Source: Xanthomonas citri pv. mangiferaeindicae
Lineage (GTDB): Bacteria > Pseudomonadota > Gammaproteobacteria > Xanthomonadales > Xanthomonadaceae
Reading direction: 5' to 3'
Length of the DNA: 64,000 bases
NCBI GenBank assembly: GCA_002240395.1
Contig: CP016836.1
Coordinates: 2,418,001 to 2,482,000 of the forward strand
The notes under the pieces are model-generated. The model ran no database searches, had not been told where the DNA came from, and saw only the letters and a list, made by a program, of their open reading frames with translations. The position numbers and the translations under genes are program-made. Of this stretch, positions 63,351 to 64,000 are shown piece after piece (position 1 is the stretch's first letter; each line of letters starts with the position of its first letter).

Positions 63351-64000
63351 ATGGCCGCCTCCCGTCCGTCCTCCACCGCCCGCATGCCGAAAGGGCGGCG
63401 CGACGACCTCATCCAGTTGCGCCCCGAGGGCCTGTACTGCCCGGCCGGCGATTTCCATATCGATCCTTGGCGTCCGGTGCCGCGTGCGGTGATCACTCAC
63501 GGCCACGGCGACCATGCGCGCACTGGCATGGGCGCCTACCACACCACGCGTGCGGGGCTGCCGATCCTGGAGTGGCGCCTGGGCGAGCAGATCTATGTCG
63601 CACACGATTACGGCGCGCCATTCCAGATGGGCGCGGCGACGGTGTCGCTGCATCCGGCCGGCCACGTGCTGGGCTCGGCCCAGGTGCGGGTGGAGGTCGA
63701 CGGCGAGGTCTGGGTCGCCTCGGGCGACTACAAGCGCCAGCACGATCCGACCTGCGCACCGTTCGAGGTCGTGCGCTGCGACACCTTCATCACCGAGGCC
63801 ACGTTCGGCCTGCCGGTCTACCGATGGCCCGACACCGCACTGGTCGCCGCCGAGATCGAGGCCTGGCGCGCGCACTGCGAGACGCGCGGGGAGGTGGCGG
63901 TGCTGTTCTGTTACGCGCTGGGCAAGGCCCAGCGCGTGCTGGCCGAACTGGCGGCGCATACCGACCAGCCGGCGCTGCTGCACGGGGCGGTCGCCGCCGG
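63351..64000 (+). CDS. ligase-associated DNA exonuclease, 5' part (cut by window end)
   Basis: The first 216 residues of a metallo-beta-lactamase/beta-CASP protein. HGHGDHA gives the zinc ligands, HPAGHVLGSAQV and ASGDYKRQHDPTC follow, and the frame is open to the window edge. The family (about 340 residues, often annotated as mRNA 3'-end processing factor-like) normally precedes an ATP-dependent DNA ligase and a DEXH helicase in a repair operon. None is visible before the edge. ATG 63351, 46 bases after the hybrid kinase. Confidence 0.9.
   Translation, partial: MAASRPSSTARMPKGRRDDLIQLRPEGLYCPAGDFHIDPWRPVPRAVITHGHGDHARTGMGAYHTTRAGLPILEWRLGEQIYVAHDYGAPFQMGAATVSLHPAGHVLGSAQVRVEVDGEVWVASGDYKRQHDPTCAPFEVVRCDTFITEATFGLPVYRWPDTALVAAEIEAWRAHCETRGEVAVLFCYALGKAQRVLAELAAHTDQPALLHGAVAA

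Noticed and set aside
59642..63496. A 1284-codon open frame on the minus strand
   Set aside because: It is antisense to the well-supported hybrid kinase, has low-complexity R/A/Q/H composition and no family motif; long antisense frames are common at this GC content.

Overview
The window is high-GC, tightly packed chromosomal DNA. Its gene content (TonB-dependent receptor, secreted S8 and lysyl-endopeptidase-type S1 proteases with PPC domains, a SAM-I riboswitch before metX-metB-hom, a split pnt transhydrogenase, an ATP/ADP-translocase-like carrier, LemA with an M48 protease) points to a gammaproteobacterium of the Lysobacteraceae/Xanthomonadaceae, close to Lysobacter or Luteimonas. This placement is inference from protein families and gene order; no rRNA or tRNA gene lies in the window. 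I see no complete insertion sequence, prophage, CRISPR array or origin.

Left part (1-17.7 kb): a secreted esterase, prmC, proline iminopeptidase, a short PhnA-type protein, a Nudix hydrolase, a nitroreductase coupled to a 5'-3' exonuclease, and a long DUF1631 protein. Then come an ECF sigma factor with a membrane-anchored partner and a DUF3106 protein, a four-gene transhydrogenase operon holding one extra membrane protein, a TauE/SafE permease divergent from a LysR regulator, and an SDR/DoxX fusion with a DUF2269 membrane protein.

Middle (17.7-42.4 kb): sufT; an extracellular proteolysis cluster (S8 protease, S1 lysyl endopeptidase, and a free-standing I9 propeptide with no protease attached); asparaginase-domain protein, wrbA, YihY, a thioredoxin lipoprotein, a serine hydrolase, lemA-M48, a GMC oxidoreductase, and the nucleotide-carrier-like transporter. 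fadE is divergent from a TetR regulator with a visible promoter and palindromic operator. Next is a TonB-dependent receptor carrying a one-base frameshift in a C5 run near its 3' end, then a small secreted protein whose last strands resemble that receptor.

Right part (42.4-64 kb): hslO, mtgA coupled to a GT2 glycosyltransferase, an AsmA-like protein, hemolysin III, prfC, and an M23 endopeptidase. A methionine operon (promoter, SAM-I riboswitch, possible short leader ORF, metX-like, metB, hom) is followed by a DUF1521 protein with a GDPH self-cleavage motif, a PIN/Phd toxin-antitoxin pair, sdaA, a glutaredoxin-like protein, a yceI-cytochrome b561-yceI operon, a 1183-residue periplasmic-propeller hybrid histidine kinase, and the start of a ligase-associated exonuclease cut by the window edge.

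Many operons here are stitched by 4-base ATGA/GTGA stop-start overlaps, which I used to choose starts. The items most worth a second look are the free-standing I9 propeptide, the DUF1521 autocleavage protein, the extra membrane protein of the pnt operon, the TonB-receptor-like mini-barrel with its frameshifted neighbour, and the 14-bp tandem repeat between convergent genes.
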